64,000 nucleotides of DNA from Curvibacter sp. (GCA_020248905.1 JADCGR010000011.1:1-64000); one strand, 5' to 3'. Shown: positions 1 through 10,399, numbered from the stretch's first letter. The notes: generated from the letters alone by a model not told the origin. Numbers and translations are program-made.

Positions 1-91
1 CCGGCTGGGGGTACCAAGACTGTCCTGACCTCAAACTCTCGAACCGCCCGGTGCGGACCCGCATGCCGGGTGGTGTGGCAGGGGTGCCTCC

Positions 92-97
92 TACAAT
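92..97 (+). promoter_or_regulatory. Possible -10 box upstream of ppiD
   Basis: The hexamer TACAAT lies about 40 bases before the ppiD start, inside the string CTACAATGG. The same string recurs before surE. No convincing -35 box is visible at the right spacing. The rest of positions 1-135 holds only a GC-rich inverted repeat near 47-71 and no gene that I recognise. Confidence 0.35.
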
Positions 98-135
98 GGA
101 GGCCCCCTATGCCGATTTGATTGGAGAGCGCGCTC

Positions 136-2067
136 ATGTTCGAACACGTACGCAGGCACACGAAGATCCTGATGGTCGTGCTGTTTCTATTGATCATCCC
201 GTCCTTCGTGCTGGTTGGTATCGACGGCTACAACCGCTTTCTCGAGAAGGACCGCACGGTCGCCCGCGTTGGCAAGACCGAAATCACCCGCAGCGAGTGG
301 GACAACGCGCACCGAGAGGAGGTGGAGCGTATCCGCCAGCTAATGCCCTCGATCGACGCCAAGCTGCTTGATTCCGACGCCGCACGCTATGCCTCACTCG
401 AGCGCTTGGTGCGCGAGCGCGTGCTCCAGCAGGCTGCGCAGGAATCGCGCCTGGGCATCAGTGATGCGCGCCTAGCGCGTGAGATCCAGGGCATCCCCGC
501 CATTGCCAGCTTGCGCCGGCCGGATGGCAGCCTGGACATTGAGCGTTACCGCGATCTGCTCGGACGCCAGGGCATGAGTCCCGAGATGTTCGAGGCCGGC
601 ATGCGCCGTGAGCTCGCAGCCCGCCAGGTGCAGGCCGGCGTCGCCCAGACCGCCTTTATCGCCGCCGTACCCGCCGATCTGGCGCTGGCCGCGTGGTTCG
701 AGCGACGTGAGGTGCAGGTCGCCCGCTTTGCCACCAGCGACTTCTCCGCGCGGGTTCAGCCCACCGACGCCGACCTCGAGGCCTATTACCAGGCCAACCA
801 CTCACAGTTTCAGGCGCCGGAGCAGGCGCGCATCGAGTACGTGGTGCTCGATATCGATGCCGTACGCAAGGGTGTGCGCCTCAGCGAGCAGGATGTGCGT
901 AGCTATTATGAGCAGAACGTTGCCCGTCTGAGCGGCCCCGAGGAGCGCCGTGCCAGCCATATCTTGGTTTCCGTGGCCAAGGATGCCCCGGCCGCCGAGC
1001 GGCAGAGGGCCCGCGAGCGCGCCCAGGATCTGCTGGCACAGGCCCGCAAGGCGCCGGAGGGCTTCGCCGCCCTCGCCCGCAAGCACTCGCAGGATCCGGG
1101 TTCGGCGCCCAATGGCGGCGACCTCGACTTTTTCGGTCGTGGCGCCATGGTCAAGCCTTTTGAAGACGCCGCTTTCGCGCTGAAGAAGGGTGAGATCAGC
1201 GAACTGGTCGAGACCGACTACGGATTTCACATCATTCGTGTTACCGACATCAAGGCGCCCCGGCAGAAGAGCTTTGCGGAGTTGCGCGCCAGCCTGGAGG
1301 ACGAGCTCAAGAACCAGCAGGCACGTGCCAGGTTTGCCGAAGCGGCCGAGACCTTCACCAACGGCGTCTATGAGCAATCCGACAGCCTCAAGCCCGTCGC
1401 CGAGAAGCTGCGCCTCGAAATCCAGACGGCCGCTGGCCTGGGGCGCCAGCCAGCGCCGGGCGCACGCGGTGTGCTGGCCAGTGCCAAGTTCCTCGAGGCC
1501 GTATTCAATCCCGACGCCGTGAAGAACAAACGCAATACCGAAGCCGTGGAGATTGCTCCGAGCGAGCTGGCCGCCGCGCGCATCGTCGATTACACGCCGG
1601 CACGCACCCTGCCGTTGGCGGAAGTTCGCGTGCTGGTGCGGGAGCGCGTGGTGCAGTCGCGTGCCGCCGAGCTTGCACGCACGGAAGGGCAACAGAAGCT
1701 GGCAGCGTGGAAGGCCACACCGGCCGAGGCGCGTTTGGGCTCGGCCCAGACCGTCTCTCGTGATGCCGCGTCCGGCCTGTCCGCGAGCGTCGTTGACGCC
1801 GTGCTGCGTGCCGACGCTGCCCAGCTTCCCCAATGGGTGGGAGTGGATCTCGGTGCCCAGGGCTATGTCGTGGCACGAGTGAGCAAGCGCATTGAGCGTG
1901 CAGCCGCAGCGGCCGACGCCAGTCGCCAGGAGCGCGCCCAATACGCGCAATGGTGGATGCAGGCCGAGGGCCAGGCTTATTATCAGATGCTGCAGGACCG
2001 CCTGAAGGTGCAGATCAAGGTGCCGCGACCAATCCCCGAGCGCGCAGCAGCGAGCGGCGCTTCCTGA
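136..2067 (+). CDS. ppiD: PpiD-type periplasmic peptidyl-prolyl isomerase / chaperone
   Basis: This 643-residue protein is an inner-membrane-anchored periplasmic folding factor. A single N-terminal membrane segment (about residues 11-29) follows a short basic cytoplasmic stretch. A SurA/PpiD-type N-terminal chaperone region comes next, then one parvulin domain (about residues 270-373) with the family motifs ASHILV, GGDL-FFGRG and FHIIRV, then a long C-terminal chaperone region. Length and layout match PpiD. The ATG at 136 is chosen over an upstream TTG because GGAGAG sits just before it and the membrane segment then begins normally. Its role in outer-membrane protein folding is inferred from the family. 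Confidence 0.93.
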   Translation: MFEHVRRHTKILMVVLFLLIIPSFVLVGIDGYNRFLEKDRTVARVGKTEITRSEWDNAHREEVERIRQLMPSIDAKLLDSDAARYASLERLVRERVLQQAAQESRLGISDARLAREIQGIPAIASLRRPDGSLDIERYRDLLGRQGMSPEMFEAGMRRELAARQVQAGVAQTAFIAAVPADLALAAWFERREVQVARFATSDFSARVQPTDADLEAYYQANHSQFQAPEQARIEYVVLDIDAVRKGVRLSEQDVRSYYEQNVARLSGPEERRASHILVSVAKDAPAAERQRARERAQDLLAQARKAPEGFAALARKHSQDPGSAPNGGDLDFFGRGAMVKPFEDAAFALKKGEISELVETDYGFHIIRVTDIKAPRQKSFAELRASLEDELKNQQARARFAEAAETFTNGVYEQSDSLKPVAEKLRLEIQTAAGLGRQPAPGARGVLASAKFLEAVFNPDAVKNKRNTEAVEIAPSELAAARIVDYTPARTLPLAEVRVLVRERVVQSRAAELARTEGQQKLAAWKATPAEARLGSAQTVSRDAASGLSASVVDAVLRADAAQLPQWVGVDLGAQGYVVARVSKRIERAAAAADASRQERAQYAQWWMQAEGQAYYQMLQDRLKVQIKVPRPIPERAAASGAS

Positions 2068-2080
2068 CGAGGACTCGGGT

Positions 2081-2086
2081 TATAAT
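2081..2086 (+). promoter_or_regulatory. -10 box for tRNA-His
   Basis: A perfect TATAAT lies 12 bases before the tRNA and 13 bases after the ppiD stop. This suggests the tRNA has its own promoter. The matching -35 region would overlap the end of ppiD and is weak. Confidence 0.55.
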
Positions 2087-2098
2087 TTCGCGCTCGCG

Positions 2099-2174
2099 GT
2101 GGCTGTAGCTCAGTTGGTAGAGTCCAGGATTGTGATTCCTGTTGTCGTGGGTTCGAGTCCCATCAGCCACCCCA
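2099..2174 (+). tRNA. tRNA-His (GTG anticodon)
   Basis: A complete cloverleaf can be drawn. The acceptor stem GTGGCTG pairs with CAGCCAC, the D arm is GCTC/GAGT, the anticodon stem CAGGA/TCCTG holds GTG at 2132-2134, and the T arm is GTGGG-TTCGAGT-CCCAT. The CCA end is encoded. The base before the acceptor stem (2098) is G, and the discriminator position is C. This is the extra G(-1):C73 pair typical of bacterial tRNA-His. Confidence 0.97.
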
Positions 2175-2187
2175 CCGCATCCTGATG

Positions 2188-3076
<889 letters not shown>

Positions 3077-3125
3077 GTCTCGCCATGGCGACCTTTGCTG
3101 TGCGAGCCCAGGGCTGCCAGGGGTT

Positions 3126-4100
3126 TCAGTTCACCATCACAAGCTTGCCCTTGACGTCCCGCGCGCCCATGCGCGCATAGGCGGCCTTGAGCTCCGACAT
3201 GGGCAATACACTGTCGAGTACTGGCTTGACCTTGCCCTGAGCGTACCACTGGGCCAGAGCACCCATCATCGCGGCGTTGGCCTGTGGCTCGCGCTTCGCG
3301 AAATCGCCCCAGAACACGCCGACGATGGAAGCCCCCTTGAGCAAGGGCAGGTTGAAGGGCAAGGCCGGGATGGGGCCAGCGGCAAAGCCGATCACGAGAT
3401 AGCGGCCGCGCCAGGCAATTGATCGCAGCGCCGGCTCGGCCAGTTGGCCGCCCACGGGGTCGTAGACCACGTTCGGTCCCTTGCCATCGGTCAGGGCCTT
3501 GAGCTGCTCGCGCAGGTCCTGGGTGCTGTAGTTGATCACCGCGTCGGCACCGGTCTTCGAGCACAGCGCGCACTTCTCCTCGCTGGAGGTTGCCCCGATC
3601 ACTCTCGCGCCCTGGGCCTTGGCGATCTGGATGGCCGCCGTGCCCACGCCGCCGGCCGCGCCCAGCACAAGCACGGTTTCGCCGGCCTTGAGCTGGCCGC
3701 GGTCGATCAGCGCATGATGCGAGGTGGCGTAGGTCATGATGAATGCTGCTGCGTCCTCGAAGGGGAAACCCGGTGGCAGCGGCATGCACAGCGCGGCTGG
3801 CGCCAGCGTATGGGTGCCGAAACCGCCGGTGCCCGACAGGCAGGCCACCGCCTGGCCGATCTTGAGGCCGGTGACACCGTTGCCTAAGGCCTGCACCACG
3901 CCGGCATATTCGGCGCCCGGCACGAAGGGCAGGGGCGGTTTGATCTGATACTTGTTCTGCACGATGAGCAGGTCGGGAAAGTTCAGGCTCGCCGCGCGGA
4001 TCTCGACCAGTACCTCGCCGGCGCCGGGTTGCGGGGTGGGCCGTTCCTTCCATTCCAGGGCCTCAACCCCGGTGGGGTTGGAGCAGAGCCATGCATGCAT
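3126..4100 (-). CDS. Zinc-independent quinone oxidoreductase, MDR superfamily
   Basis: The 324-residue protein belongs to the NADPH:quinone oxidoreductase branch of the medium-chain dehydrogenase/reductase superfamily. The N-terminal GroES-like domain carries a PGAEYAG segment. A Rossmann fold follows with the glycine-rich VLGAAGGVGTAA motif at roughly residues 145-160. The zinc-ligand pattern of true alcohol dehydrogenases is absent. The start at 4100 (MHAWLCSNPTG) is preceded by GAGGAG. Family members reduce quinones or enones with NADPH; the substrate here is unknown. It is convergent with kdsA and divergent from surE. Confidence 0.85.
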   Translation of the reverse strand: MHAWLCSNPTGVEALEWKERPTPQPGAGEVLVEIRAASLNFPDLLIVQNKYQIKPPLPFVPGAEYAGVVQALGNGVTGLKIGQAVACLSGTGGFGTHTLAPAALCMPLPPGFPFEDAAAFIMTYATSHHALIDRGQLKAGETVLVLGAAGGVGTAAIQIAKAQGARVIGATSSEEKCALCSKTGADAVINYSTQDLREQLKALTDGKGPNVVYDPVGGQLAEPALRSIAWRGRYLVIGFAAGPIPALPFNLPLLKGASIVGVFWGDFAKREPQANAAMMGALAQWYAQGKVKPVLDSVLPMSELKAAYARMGARDVKGKLVMVN

Positions 4101-4208
4101 CGTGGGACTCCTCGTTCTGAGTGTTGTCTCGCGGGGCATGATACGGCGAGTGCACATGTCGACCTTGTCTCTGCCGTGACGCAGCTCGGGTCAGGGGGTG
4201 TCGCCACC

Positions 4209-4214
4209 TACAAT
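4209..4214 (+). promoter_or_regulatory. Possible -10 box upstream of surE
   Basis: TACAAT occurs within CTACAATGG 20 bases before the surE start, the same string seen before ppiD. No clear -35 box is visible. Confidence 0.35.
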
Positions 4215-4234
4215 GGGCGTCAGACGCTGCAACC

Positions 4235-5005
4235 ATGAAGATCCTGATTTCCAACGACGACGGCTACCAGGCCCCGGGCATTGTGGCGCTCTACGAGGCG
4301 CTGAAGAATGTCGCCGAGGTCGAAGTGGTCGCACCCGAGCACAACAACAGCGCGAAATCCAATGCGCTGACCTTGCATTCGCCCCTCTATGTACACCGCG
4401 CCCCCAATGGCTTTCGCTATGTCAATGGCACGCCTGCCGACTGCGTGCACATTGCGCTGACGGGGCTGCTCGGTTATCGCCCCGATCTCGTGGTCTCGGG
4501 CATCAATAACGGTGCCAATATGGGTGACGACACCATCTACTCGGGCACGGTTGGCGCCGCGATGGAGGGCTATCTCTTCGGTATTCCGGCCATTGCCTTC
4601 TCGCAGACCGAGAAGGGCTGGAAGCATCTGGATGCTGCAGCGGCGCGCGCGCGCGAACTGGTGCAGCAGATGATGGTGCACCACATGGTGGGCTCGCAGC
4701 CCTGGCTGCTCAACGTCAACATTCCCTGCCTGCCGCTGAAGGACCTCAAGCCGCCCAAGGTCTGCCGGCTGGGCCGGCGTCACGCGGCCGAGCCCGTGAT
4801 CACCCAGACCAGCCCGCGCGGCGAGACCATGTATTGGATCGGCGCGGCCGGTCCGGCGATGGACGAGAGCGAAGGCACTGATTTCCACGCCACCGCGCAC
4901 GGTCACGTGGCCATCACCCCGCTCAAGGTCGACCTGAGCGACCACGAGCGGCTGGGCTACTGGGCCCAGTCCCTGGCGCATTTGCGTGGCCAGGCCGCAG
5001 CATGA
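4235..5005 (+). CDS. surE: 5'/3'-nucleotidase SurE
   Basis: A cytoplasmic metal-dependent phosphatase of the SurE family that hydrolyses nucleoside monophosphates. The 256-residue protein begins [16 protein letters not shown], where Asp8 and Asp9 are the metal ligands. It also has the family motifs [21 protein letters not shown] and [11 protein letters not shown]. It heads the conserved surE-pcm-nlpD stationary-phase cluster. The next gene starts 58 bases after its stop, so co-transcription is likely. Confidence 0.96.
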   Translation: MKILISNDDGYQAPGIVALYEALKNVAEVEVVAPEHNNSAKSNALTLHSPLYVHRAPNGFRYVNGTPADCVHIALTGLLGYRPDLVVSGINNGANMGDDTIYSGTVGAAMEGYLFGIPAIAFSQTEKGWKHLDAAAARARELVQQMMVHHMVGSQPWLLNVNIPCLPLKDLKPPKVCRLGRRHAAEPVITQTSPRGETMYWIGAAGPAMDESEGTDFHATAHGHVAITPLKVDLSDHERLGYWAQSLAHLRGQAAA

Positions 5006-5063
5006 GTGCTTTGCCGCAATCTGAAGGCGCTTGCACCGCAACGCTTGGCCCGGGGCCTCGCGT

Positions 5064-5897
5064 ATGAGCGCCCCCCGTCCACGCCCCGGTTTCCCGGCCC
5101 GGCTGGACCGACCGGCTGAGGCGGCGCCCCGGCCACGTGGGCAGGCCACCGTACCGCCTCGCAACAGCGCGCCCGCGCCCGCGCGTGAAGCTGCGGTGGC
5201 CCGCCAGCCGCAGACCCGGTTGACCCCGCAGGGCCTGGGCCTGGATTCGCAGGCGGTGCGCCTGGCCATGGTGGACAAGCTCGCAGCCCAGGGCATACGC
5301 GACGCGCGCGTGCTGGACGCGATGGGCCGCGTCGAGCGCCATCGCTTCGTGGACACGGGACTTGCAACTCAGGCATACGAAGACACGAGTCTGCCGATCG
5401 GTCTGGGGCAGACCATCTCCAAGCCCAATGTCGTGGCGCGCATGATTGAGCTGCTGCTCGCAGCACGCCCGCTGCGCGAGGGCGAGCGCATGGGGCGGGT
5501 GCTGGAGATCGGCACCGGCTGCGGCTACCAGGCCGCTGTGCTGAGCCTCGTGGTTCAGGAAGTCTACAGCGTCGAGCGTTTGCGCGGCCTGCACGACAAG
5601 GCGCGCGAGAACCTGCGCCACTTTCGGCTGCCCAACGTACATCTGCTCTTTGGTGATGGCATGGAAGGTTATGCCCGCGGTGCGCCCTATGCCGGCATCA
5701 TCGCCGCGGCCGGGGGCGATGCCGTGCCGCAGGCCTGGATCGACCAGCTGGCCGTCGGCGGGCGTCTCGTTGCGCCCGTGGCCCGTGCGGCGGGCGCCGC
5801 CCAGGTCCTGTTGGTGCTGGACAAGACGGCCGCCGGCGTGCAGCACTCCCTGCTCGAGGCTGTTCATTTTGTCCCTCTAAAATCGGGCATCGCTTGA
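5064..5897 (+). CDS. pcm: Protein-L-isoaspartate O-methyltransferase
   Basis: The enzyme uses S-adenosylmethionine to methylate abnormal isoaspartyl residues and so starts their repair. The SAM-binding motif LEIGTGCGYQAAVLS sits in the middle of the 277-residue protein. The upstream GLGQTISKPNVVARM segment and the downstream GDGMEGY and AAGGDAVPQAW segments are typical. The first 55 or so residues are Pro/Arg/Ala-rich and look unstructured, which makes the protein longer than the roughly 210-residue norm. The start could lie farther downstream (for example Met69, within RLAMVDKLAAQGI). It lies between surE and nlpD. Confidence 0.93.
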   Translation: MSAPRPRPGFPARLDRPAEAAPRPRGQATVPPRNSAPAPAREAAVARQPQTRLTPQGLGLDSQAVRLAMVDKLAAQGIRDARVLDAMGRVERHRFVDTGLATQAYEDTSLPIGLGQTISKPNVVARMIELLLAARPLREGERMGRVLEIGTGCGYQAAVLSLVVQEVYSVERLRGLHDKARENLRHFRLPNVHLLFGDGMEGYARGAPYAGIIAAAGGDAVPQAWIDQLAVGGRLVAPVARAAGAAQVLLVLDKTAAGVQHSLLEAVHFVPLKSGIA

Positions 5898-5911
5898 AGG
5901 AGGTTTCCCCG

Positions 5912-6817
5912 ATGACGGATACGACCCGACGCTGTGGATCGGCGCTGCTGCTGGCAGCGACGCTGCTTCTCGCCGCCTGCGGCACGGGGCTCAACACGGC
6001 GCCCGTCGAGGACCGGCGCTTGCCTGTGGCTCGCCCGGGGCTTGATCCTGGCACGCCCGCCGTCAAGCAGCCTCCAGGTTTCCAGAATGCGGGCAAGCCG
6101 GGCTTCTACACCGTCAAACCCGGTGAGACCCTGATTCGCATCGGTCTGGAGACCGGTCAGAACTGGAAGGATATCGCCGCCTGGAACAACCTGACGCAGC
6201 CCAACCAGATCGAGGTAGGGCAGGTGCTGCGGGTGGTCCCACCCACCGCAAGCCTCGCCGCCGCCGCTGGTCCGGGCGCCGCAGAGGGCAGTGGCGTTGT
6301 GACCCGTCCGGTGGGATCGGGCAGCATCGCCTCTACACAGGTTCCCCCCGGGCAAGCCTCCACCGCGGCGGGGCGCGCGCCCGGCAGCGGCGCTGGCGCC
6401 ACCCCCGTCGCGACGACCGGTGCCGCTGAGCCTGCAGTGGCCAGCGAATCCGTCCTGAGCTGGGTGTGGCCGGCTCCCGGGCCTATTATCGGGGGCTTTG
6501 ACGAGGTGAAGAACAAGGGTCTCGATATCGGCGGGGCTGCGGGTGAGCCCGTGCTGGCCGCCGCAGACGGTCGCGTGGTGTACGTGGGTGCGGGCCTGCG
6601 CGGCTATGGCAACCTCATCATTCTCAAGCACAACAACACCTACCTCACGGCTTATGCTCACAACCGTGCGTTGCTGGTCAAGGAAGACCAGGCCGTGCGC
6701 AAGGGGCAGAAGATCGCCGAGATGGGCAACAGTGACGCGGATCGCGTTAAGCTGCATTTCGAGGTGCGGCGTCAGGGCAAGCCGGTCGATCCGCTCAAGT
6801 ACCTGCCGGCGCGCTAG
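5912..6817 (+). CDS. nlpD: NlpD-type lipoprotein, LysM + degenerate M23 domain
   Basis: An envelope lipoprotein that in other bacteria activates a septal amidase. The start at 5912 follows a perfect AAGGAGGT (5897-5904). The signal peptide ends in LLLAAC with the lipidated Cys at residue 23. A LysM domain (YTVKPGETL...) binds peptidoglycan. A low-complexity linker leads to a C-terminal M23 domain. In that domain the first catalytic His is replaced (KGLDI instead of HxGxD), as in E. coli NlpD. It is therefore probably an activator rather than an endopeptidase. rpoS, which usually follows nlpD, is not present here. Confidence 0.93.
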   Translation: MTDTTRRCGSALLLAATLLLAACGTGLNTAPVEDRRLPVARPGLDPGTPAVKQPPGFQNAGKPGFYTVKPGETLIRIGLETGQNWKDIAAWNNLTQPNQIEVGQVLRVVPPTASLAAAAGPGAAEGSGVVTRPVGSGSIASTQVPPGQASTAAGRAPGSGAGATPVATTGAAEPAVASESVLSWVWPAPGPIIGGFDEVKNKGLDIGGAAGEPVLAAADGRVVYVGAGLRGYGNLIILKHNNTYLTAYAHNRALLVKEDQAVRKGQKIAEMGNSDADRVKLHFEVRRQGKPVDPLKYLPAR

Positions 6818-6900
6818 GGGTTTCTCTTGCCGCCGTGATCAACCGTTACGGCTGCCGAGAGGAAATTTTTTTTTGACGCCGCTCGGTTAACATCACCCGC

Positions 6901-7686
6901 ATGATTTCTCCGGTCTTGGTGTTCGATATCGAATCGATCCCCGATGTGGCCGGGCTGCGCGTGTTGCGCGGCATGCCGGCCGACACCCTGGACGAACAGG
7001 TTTACTCGGACTGGCTCGACGAGCGCAAGGAAAAAGGGCAGAGCGACTTCGCACCCCTGCACCTGCAGCGCGTCCTGGTGATCAGCTGTGTGTTTCGTAA
7101 TGCCGAAGGGCTTCGTATCCACTCCTTCGTGGACCGCGATGGCCAAAGCGAGGGCAAGGTCATCCAGACCTTCTTCAATACCCTGGAAAAACACGTCCCC
7201 CAGCTTGTGAGCTGGAACGGCGGCGGCTTCGACCTGCCCGTGCTGCACTACCGAGGCCTGCAGCATGGCGTGGTGGCCGACAAGTACTGGGACCAGGGCG
7301 AGGACGACCGCGACTTCCGGTGGAACAACTACATCAGCCGATACCACATGCGGCACCTTGACCTCATGGATCTGTTGGCCCTTTATCAGCCCAAGAACAA
7401 CGCGCCGCTGGACGCCATGGCCAAGCTCTGCGGCTTTCCTGGCAAGCTCGGCATGGACGGCTCCGCCGTCTACGGCGCCTACAGAGACGGCAAGCTGGAG
7501 GACATACGCCGCTATTGCGAGACGGATGTAATGAACACCTACCTGCTCTATTGCCGCTTCCAGAAGATGCGCGGCGGCCTGCTCGACAAGGAATACGAAC
7601 AGGAGACCGCCACGGTCAGGGCCGCGCTTGGGCAACTGGCGCGCACCGAGCCGCATTGGGACGAGTATCTGCGCGCCTGGGTCTGA
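6901..7686 (+). CDS. 3'-5' exonuclease related to the PolB exonuclease domain
   Basis: A 261-residue stand-alone DEDD-type exonuclease related to the proofreading domain of DNA polymerase B. The visible motifs are VFDIESIPD (Exo I, Asp and Glu ligands), SWNGGGFDLPVL (Exo II) and YCETDVMNTYLL (Exo III, DEDDy-like). There is no polymerase domain. No Shine-Dalgarno sequence precedes the ATG. A TTAACAT element ends 7 bases before it, so the mRNA could be nearly leaderless. Its biological role is unknown. It lies between nlpD and rlmD, where rpoS would be expected in many relatives. Confidence 0.85.
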   Translation: MISPVLVFDIESIPDVAGLRVLRGMPADTLDEQVYSDWLDERKEKGQSDFAPLHLQRVLVISCVFRNAEGLRIHSFVDRDGQSEGKVIQTFFNTLEKHVPQLVSWNGGGFDLPVLHYRGLQHGVVADKYWDQGEDDRDFRWNNYISRYHMRHLDLMDLLALYQPKNNAPLDAMAKLCGFPGKLGMDGSAVYGAYRDGKLEDIRRYCETDVMNTYLLYCRFQKMRGGLLDKEYEQETATVRAALGQLARTEPHWDEYLRAWV

Positions 7687-7720
7687 GACCTTCGTGCAGG
7701 GGCTCTGAGACAATTAGAGG

Positions 7721-9187
7721 ATGTCCGATTCGTCTGCCCCTGTTTCTCCTTATCCCGCCGATGCCCTGCGCATTGAATCCCTGGACATCGAAGCCCTGGG
7801 CGTTGCGCACCGGTCCGACGGCAAGGTGGTATTCGTCGAAGGCGCGCTCCCATTTGAAGTCGTCAGTGCCAATGTGCACCGCAAGAAGAGCAGCTGGGAG
7901 GCTGGCACGGTCACGGCCATTCATCGTGAGTCGTCCCAGCGCGTGCGGCCTGTCTGCCCGCATTTTGGTTTGCATCCCGGGGCTTGCGGTGGCTGCAAGA
8001 TGCAGCATCTTCACCCCGCAGCTCAGGTGGCGGTGAAGCAACGAGTGCTGGAGGACAACCTCTGGCATCTGGGTAAGGTCCGGGCGGAGACAGTTCTGCG
8101 CCCCATCGAGGGGCCGGCCTGGGGCTATCGCTACCGTGCGCGTCTGTCGGTGCGCCACGTGCAAAAGAAGGGTACGGTCCTGGTCGGCTTTCACGAGCGC
8201 AAGAGCCGCTATGTGGCCGATATGCGGACCTGTCCCGTGCTGCCGCCCCACGTGAACGCCATGCTCATGCCCTTGCGTGCGCTCATCGCGTCCCTGGATG
8301 CCATCGAGACCTGCCCGCAGATCGAGCTGGCCTGTGGCGATACGGTCACGGCCCTGGTGCTGCGCCATCTGGAGCCGCTGAGTGCAGGAGACCGGGACAA
8401 GCTTCGTGCTTTTACGTTGACGCACCCCGGTGTGCAGTGGTGGCTGCAGCCCAAGGGCCCGGACACTGTGCAACTGCTGGACCCACAGGATGCGCCGACG
8501 CTGGCGTACGGCTTGCCCGAGTTTGGCATCACCGTGCCTTTCAAGCCGACCGATTTCACCCAGGTCAATCCGCACATTAACCGGGTGCTCGTCAGCCAAG
8601 CGCTGCGCCTGTTGGAAGTGCAAGCCGAGGAGCGCGTGATCGACTGGTTCTGTGGTCTGGGAAACTTCACACTCCCGCTGGCCAGCCGGGCGCGCGAGGT
8701 GCTGGGAATCGAGGGCAGCGAAGCGCTGGTGGCGCGCTCCCGTGAGAACCTCAGGCACAACCAGGCTCGGCGTCCGGCTGGGCAGCCGCTCGCGGCGACG
8801 GATTTCGTCGCGCGAAACCTGTTCGAGATGACGCCTGAGCTGCTGGTTCTGGATGGCGTAGCGGACAAATGGCTGGTCGATCCCCCGCGCGAAGGTGCCT
8901 TTGCCCTCTCCAAGACCCTGGCCGATCTGCACCAGCAGCGCGTCAACGCGGCCGGGTACCCGCAGACGCCGGGCAGCGAAAACTGGTCACCCCCGTCGCG
9001 CATTGTCTACGTGAGCTGCAATCCGGCGACGCTGGCACGCGACGCGGGGCTGATCGTGCATCGGGCTGGCTATCGCTGTACGGCGGCGGGGGTGGTGAAC
9101 ATGTTCCCGCACACCGCGCACGTTGAAAGCATCGCTGTTTTCGAACGCAATGCTCACGCGCAGCGGGATGAGCCCCAGGTCTCGTAG
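7721..9187 (+). CDS. rlmD: 23S rRNA (uracil-1939-C5)-methyltransferase RlmD
   Basis: The enzyme adds a methyl group to U1939 of 23S rRNA. The 488-residue protein has a TRAM-like N-terminus, an iron-sulfur cysteine cluster starting near residue 80 ([14 protein letters not shown]), the SAM motif [14 protein letters not shown] near residue 306 and the catalytic-Cys motif [11 protein letters not shown] near residue 432. The cysteine spacing is CX9CX2C rather than the CX5CX2C of E. coli RlmD. The ATG follows TTAGAGG with almost no spacer, so start choice rests mainly on homology. It is transcribed in the same direction as the preceding exonuclease gene. Confidence 0.93.
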   Translation: MSDSSAPVSPYPADALRIESLDIEALGVAHRSDGKVVFVEGALPFEVVSANVHRKKSSWEAGTVTAIHRESSQRVRPVCPHFGLHPGACGGCKMQHLHPAAQVAVKQRVLEDNLWHLGKVRAETVLRPIEGPAWGYRYRARLSVRHVQKKGTVLVGFHERKSRYVADMRTCPVLPPHVNAMLMPLRALIASLDAIETCPQIELACGDTVTALVLRHLEPLSAGDRDKLRAFTLTHPGVQWWLQPKGPDTVQLLDPQDAPTLAYGLPEFGITVPFKPTDFTQVNPHINRVLVSQALRLLEVQAEERVIDWFCGLGNFTLPLASRAREVLGIEGSEALVARSRENLRHNQARRPAGQPLAATDFVARNLFEMTPELLVLDGVADKWLVDPPREGAFALSKTLADLHQQRVNAAGYPQTPGSENWSPPSRIVYVSCNPATLARDAGLIVHRAGYRCTAAGVVNMFPHTAHVESIAVFERNAHAQRDEPQVS

Positions 9188-9220
9188 GCGGCAAGCGGGC
9201 GCGCCTGGCCCGCTCCGGGC

Positions 9221-9607
9221 TCAGGATGCTTTCTTGTCGCCGGCCGCTGCCGGTTTGGCGGGCGCGGTTGTGGGCTTCTTTTCGCCACCCGATGTCGTGT
9301 CCGCAGGCACGGTGCCGCCGTCGGGTGCGGCGACGGGTGTGGGCTGGCCTTCGATCTTGTTCTCGCGCATGTACAGGTCCATCTCGCGCCAGCCCTCGAA
9401 GACAGCCGTCTTTAGGGCCTTGGGGTTGAGCTGGTAGCACTCCTCGATGCCGCGCAGCGCGTAGCGGCAGGCGCCGCCAATGGCTTTGCCTTCAGCTTCG
9501 CGGGCTGCCACGCGCGGGTCCGGACCCAGCCCCGGAATGTCGCAGGCGGCCAGCAGCAGTGTGGCAGAGGCGATCAGCAGGTGGAGGTTCATGTTCTGGA
9601 CAGGCAT
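9221..9607 (-). CDS. Small conserved lipoprotein of unknown function
   Basis: A 128-residue protein with a signal peptide ending in LLLAAC, so it is probably a lipoprotein. The mature part begins DIPGLGPDPRV and contains two further cysteines (GGACRYALRG and EECYQLNPKA) that could form a disulfide. The C-terminus is a Pro/Ala/Lys/Thr-rich tail. The start may be either 9607 or the internal Met at 9592; neither has a strong ribosome binding site. I recall similar unnamed lipoproteins in Burkholderiales but cannot assign a function. It is convergent with rlmD. Confidence 0.75.
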   Translation of the reverse strand: MPVQNMNLHLLIASATLLLAACDIPGLGPDPRVAAREAEGKAIGGACRYALRGIEECYQLNPKALKTAVFEGWREMDLYMRENKIEGQPTPVAAPDGGTVPADTTSGGEKKPTTAPAKPAAAGDKKAS

Positions 9608-9656
9608 GACTCACTGAGCATATCGGCAAAAGAGCCGCCCGCTTGAACAGGCCATG

Positions 9657-9683
9657 AAGAAGGCCCCTTGCAGGGGCCTTCTT
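9657..9683 (-). terminator. Hairpin terminator after the BI-1 family gene
   Basis: A perfect 11-bp stem (AAGAAGGCCCC with GGGGCCTTCTT) and a 5-base loop lie 24 bases after the stop of the minus-strand gene. The T run is short, so this could be a bidirectional or pause hairpin. Confidence 0.7.
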
Positions 9684-9706
9684 GCCAGTGGACCGGGCGG
9701 GTCGTA

Positions 9707-10399
9707 TCAGTCGCGCTCGCCGCCGAAGATGCCCAGCAGGGCCAGCAGGCTCTGGAACACGTTCACGATGTCTAGGTAGAGGGCCAGAGTGGCGCTGATG
9801 TAATTGGTCTCGCCGCCGTCAATGATCTGCTTGATGTCGTAGAGCATGTAGGCACTGAAGATGCCGATGGCTAGCATCGAAATCACGATCATGCCGGTGC
9901 TGGACCCAACAAACACGTTGATGATGCCCCCGACCATCAGGACGATGGCACCGACGAAGAGCCACTTGCCCATGCCCGAGAGGTCGCGTTTGATCACCGT
10001 GGCCAGGCTGGCCATCACGAAGAACACGCCTGCCGTGCCCGCGAAAGCGGTCATCACCAGATCGGCGCCGTTCTTGAAGCCCAGCACCATGGCGATCAGT
10101 CGCGAAAGCATCAGACCCATGAAGAAGGTGAAGCCCAGCAGCACGGGCACGCCAGCGGCGGAGTTCTTGGTTTTCTCGATGGCGTAGATGAAGCCGAAGG
10201 CGCCGGCGAGGAAGACAATTAGACCGACGAAGCCCGTCAGGCTGGCCGTGATGCCCGTGGCTACACCGATCCAGGCGCCCAGCACCGTGGGCAGCAGGCT
10301 CAGCGCAAGCAGCCAGTAGGTGTTGCGCAGCACCTTGTTGCGCTCGCCGGCGGACAGGCCGTAGCTGGCTTGCCCGTAGCTTTGAACTTGTTCGCTCAT
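9707..10399 (-). CDS. Bax inhibitor-1 / YccA family membrane protein
   Basis: A 230-residue integral membrane protein with about seven hydrophobic segments and the BI-1 family pattern, including FMGLMLSR and a charged C-terminal loop (DIKQIIDGGETNYISA). E. coli relatives are YccA and YbhL; YccA interacts with the FtsH protease. AAGGAG precedes the ATG at good spacing. The N-terminal 20 residues are polar (SEQVQSYGQASYG). It appears to be a single-gene transcript with its own terminator downstream. Confidence 0.9.
   Translation of the reverse strand: MSEQVQSYGQASYGLSAGERNKVLRNTYWLLALSLLPTVLGAWIGVATGITASLTGFVGLIVFLAGAFGFIYAIEKTKNSAAGVPVLLGFTFFMGLMLSRLIAMVLGFKNGADLVMTAFAGTAGVFFVMASLATVIKRDLSGMGKWLFVGAIVLMVGGIINVFVGSSTGMIVISMLAIGIFSAYMLYDIKQIIDGGETNYISATLALYLDIVNVFQSLLALLGIFGGERD

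Noticed and set aside
1-75. Possible tRNA 3' end at the window edge
   Set aside because: No T-loop, acceptor stem or CCA end can be drawn from the first 75 bases.
5002-5067. ATG overlapping the surE stop as the pcm start
   Set aside because: That frame meets a TGA at 5065-5067 after about 20 codons and is not the pcm frame.
6873-6878. TTGACG as a -35 box for the exonuclease gene
   Set aside because: At 17-base spacing the -10 position would be CCCGCA over the start codon, which does not match a promoter.
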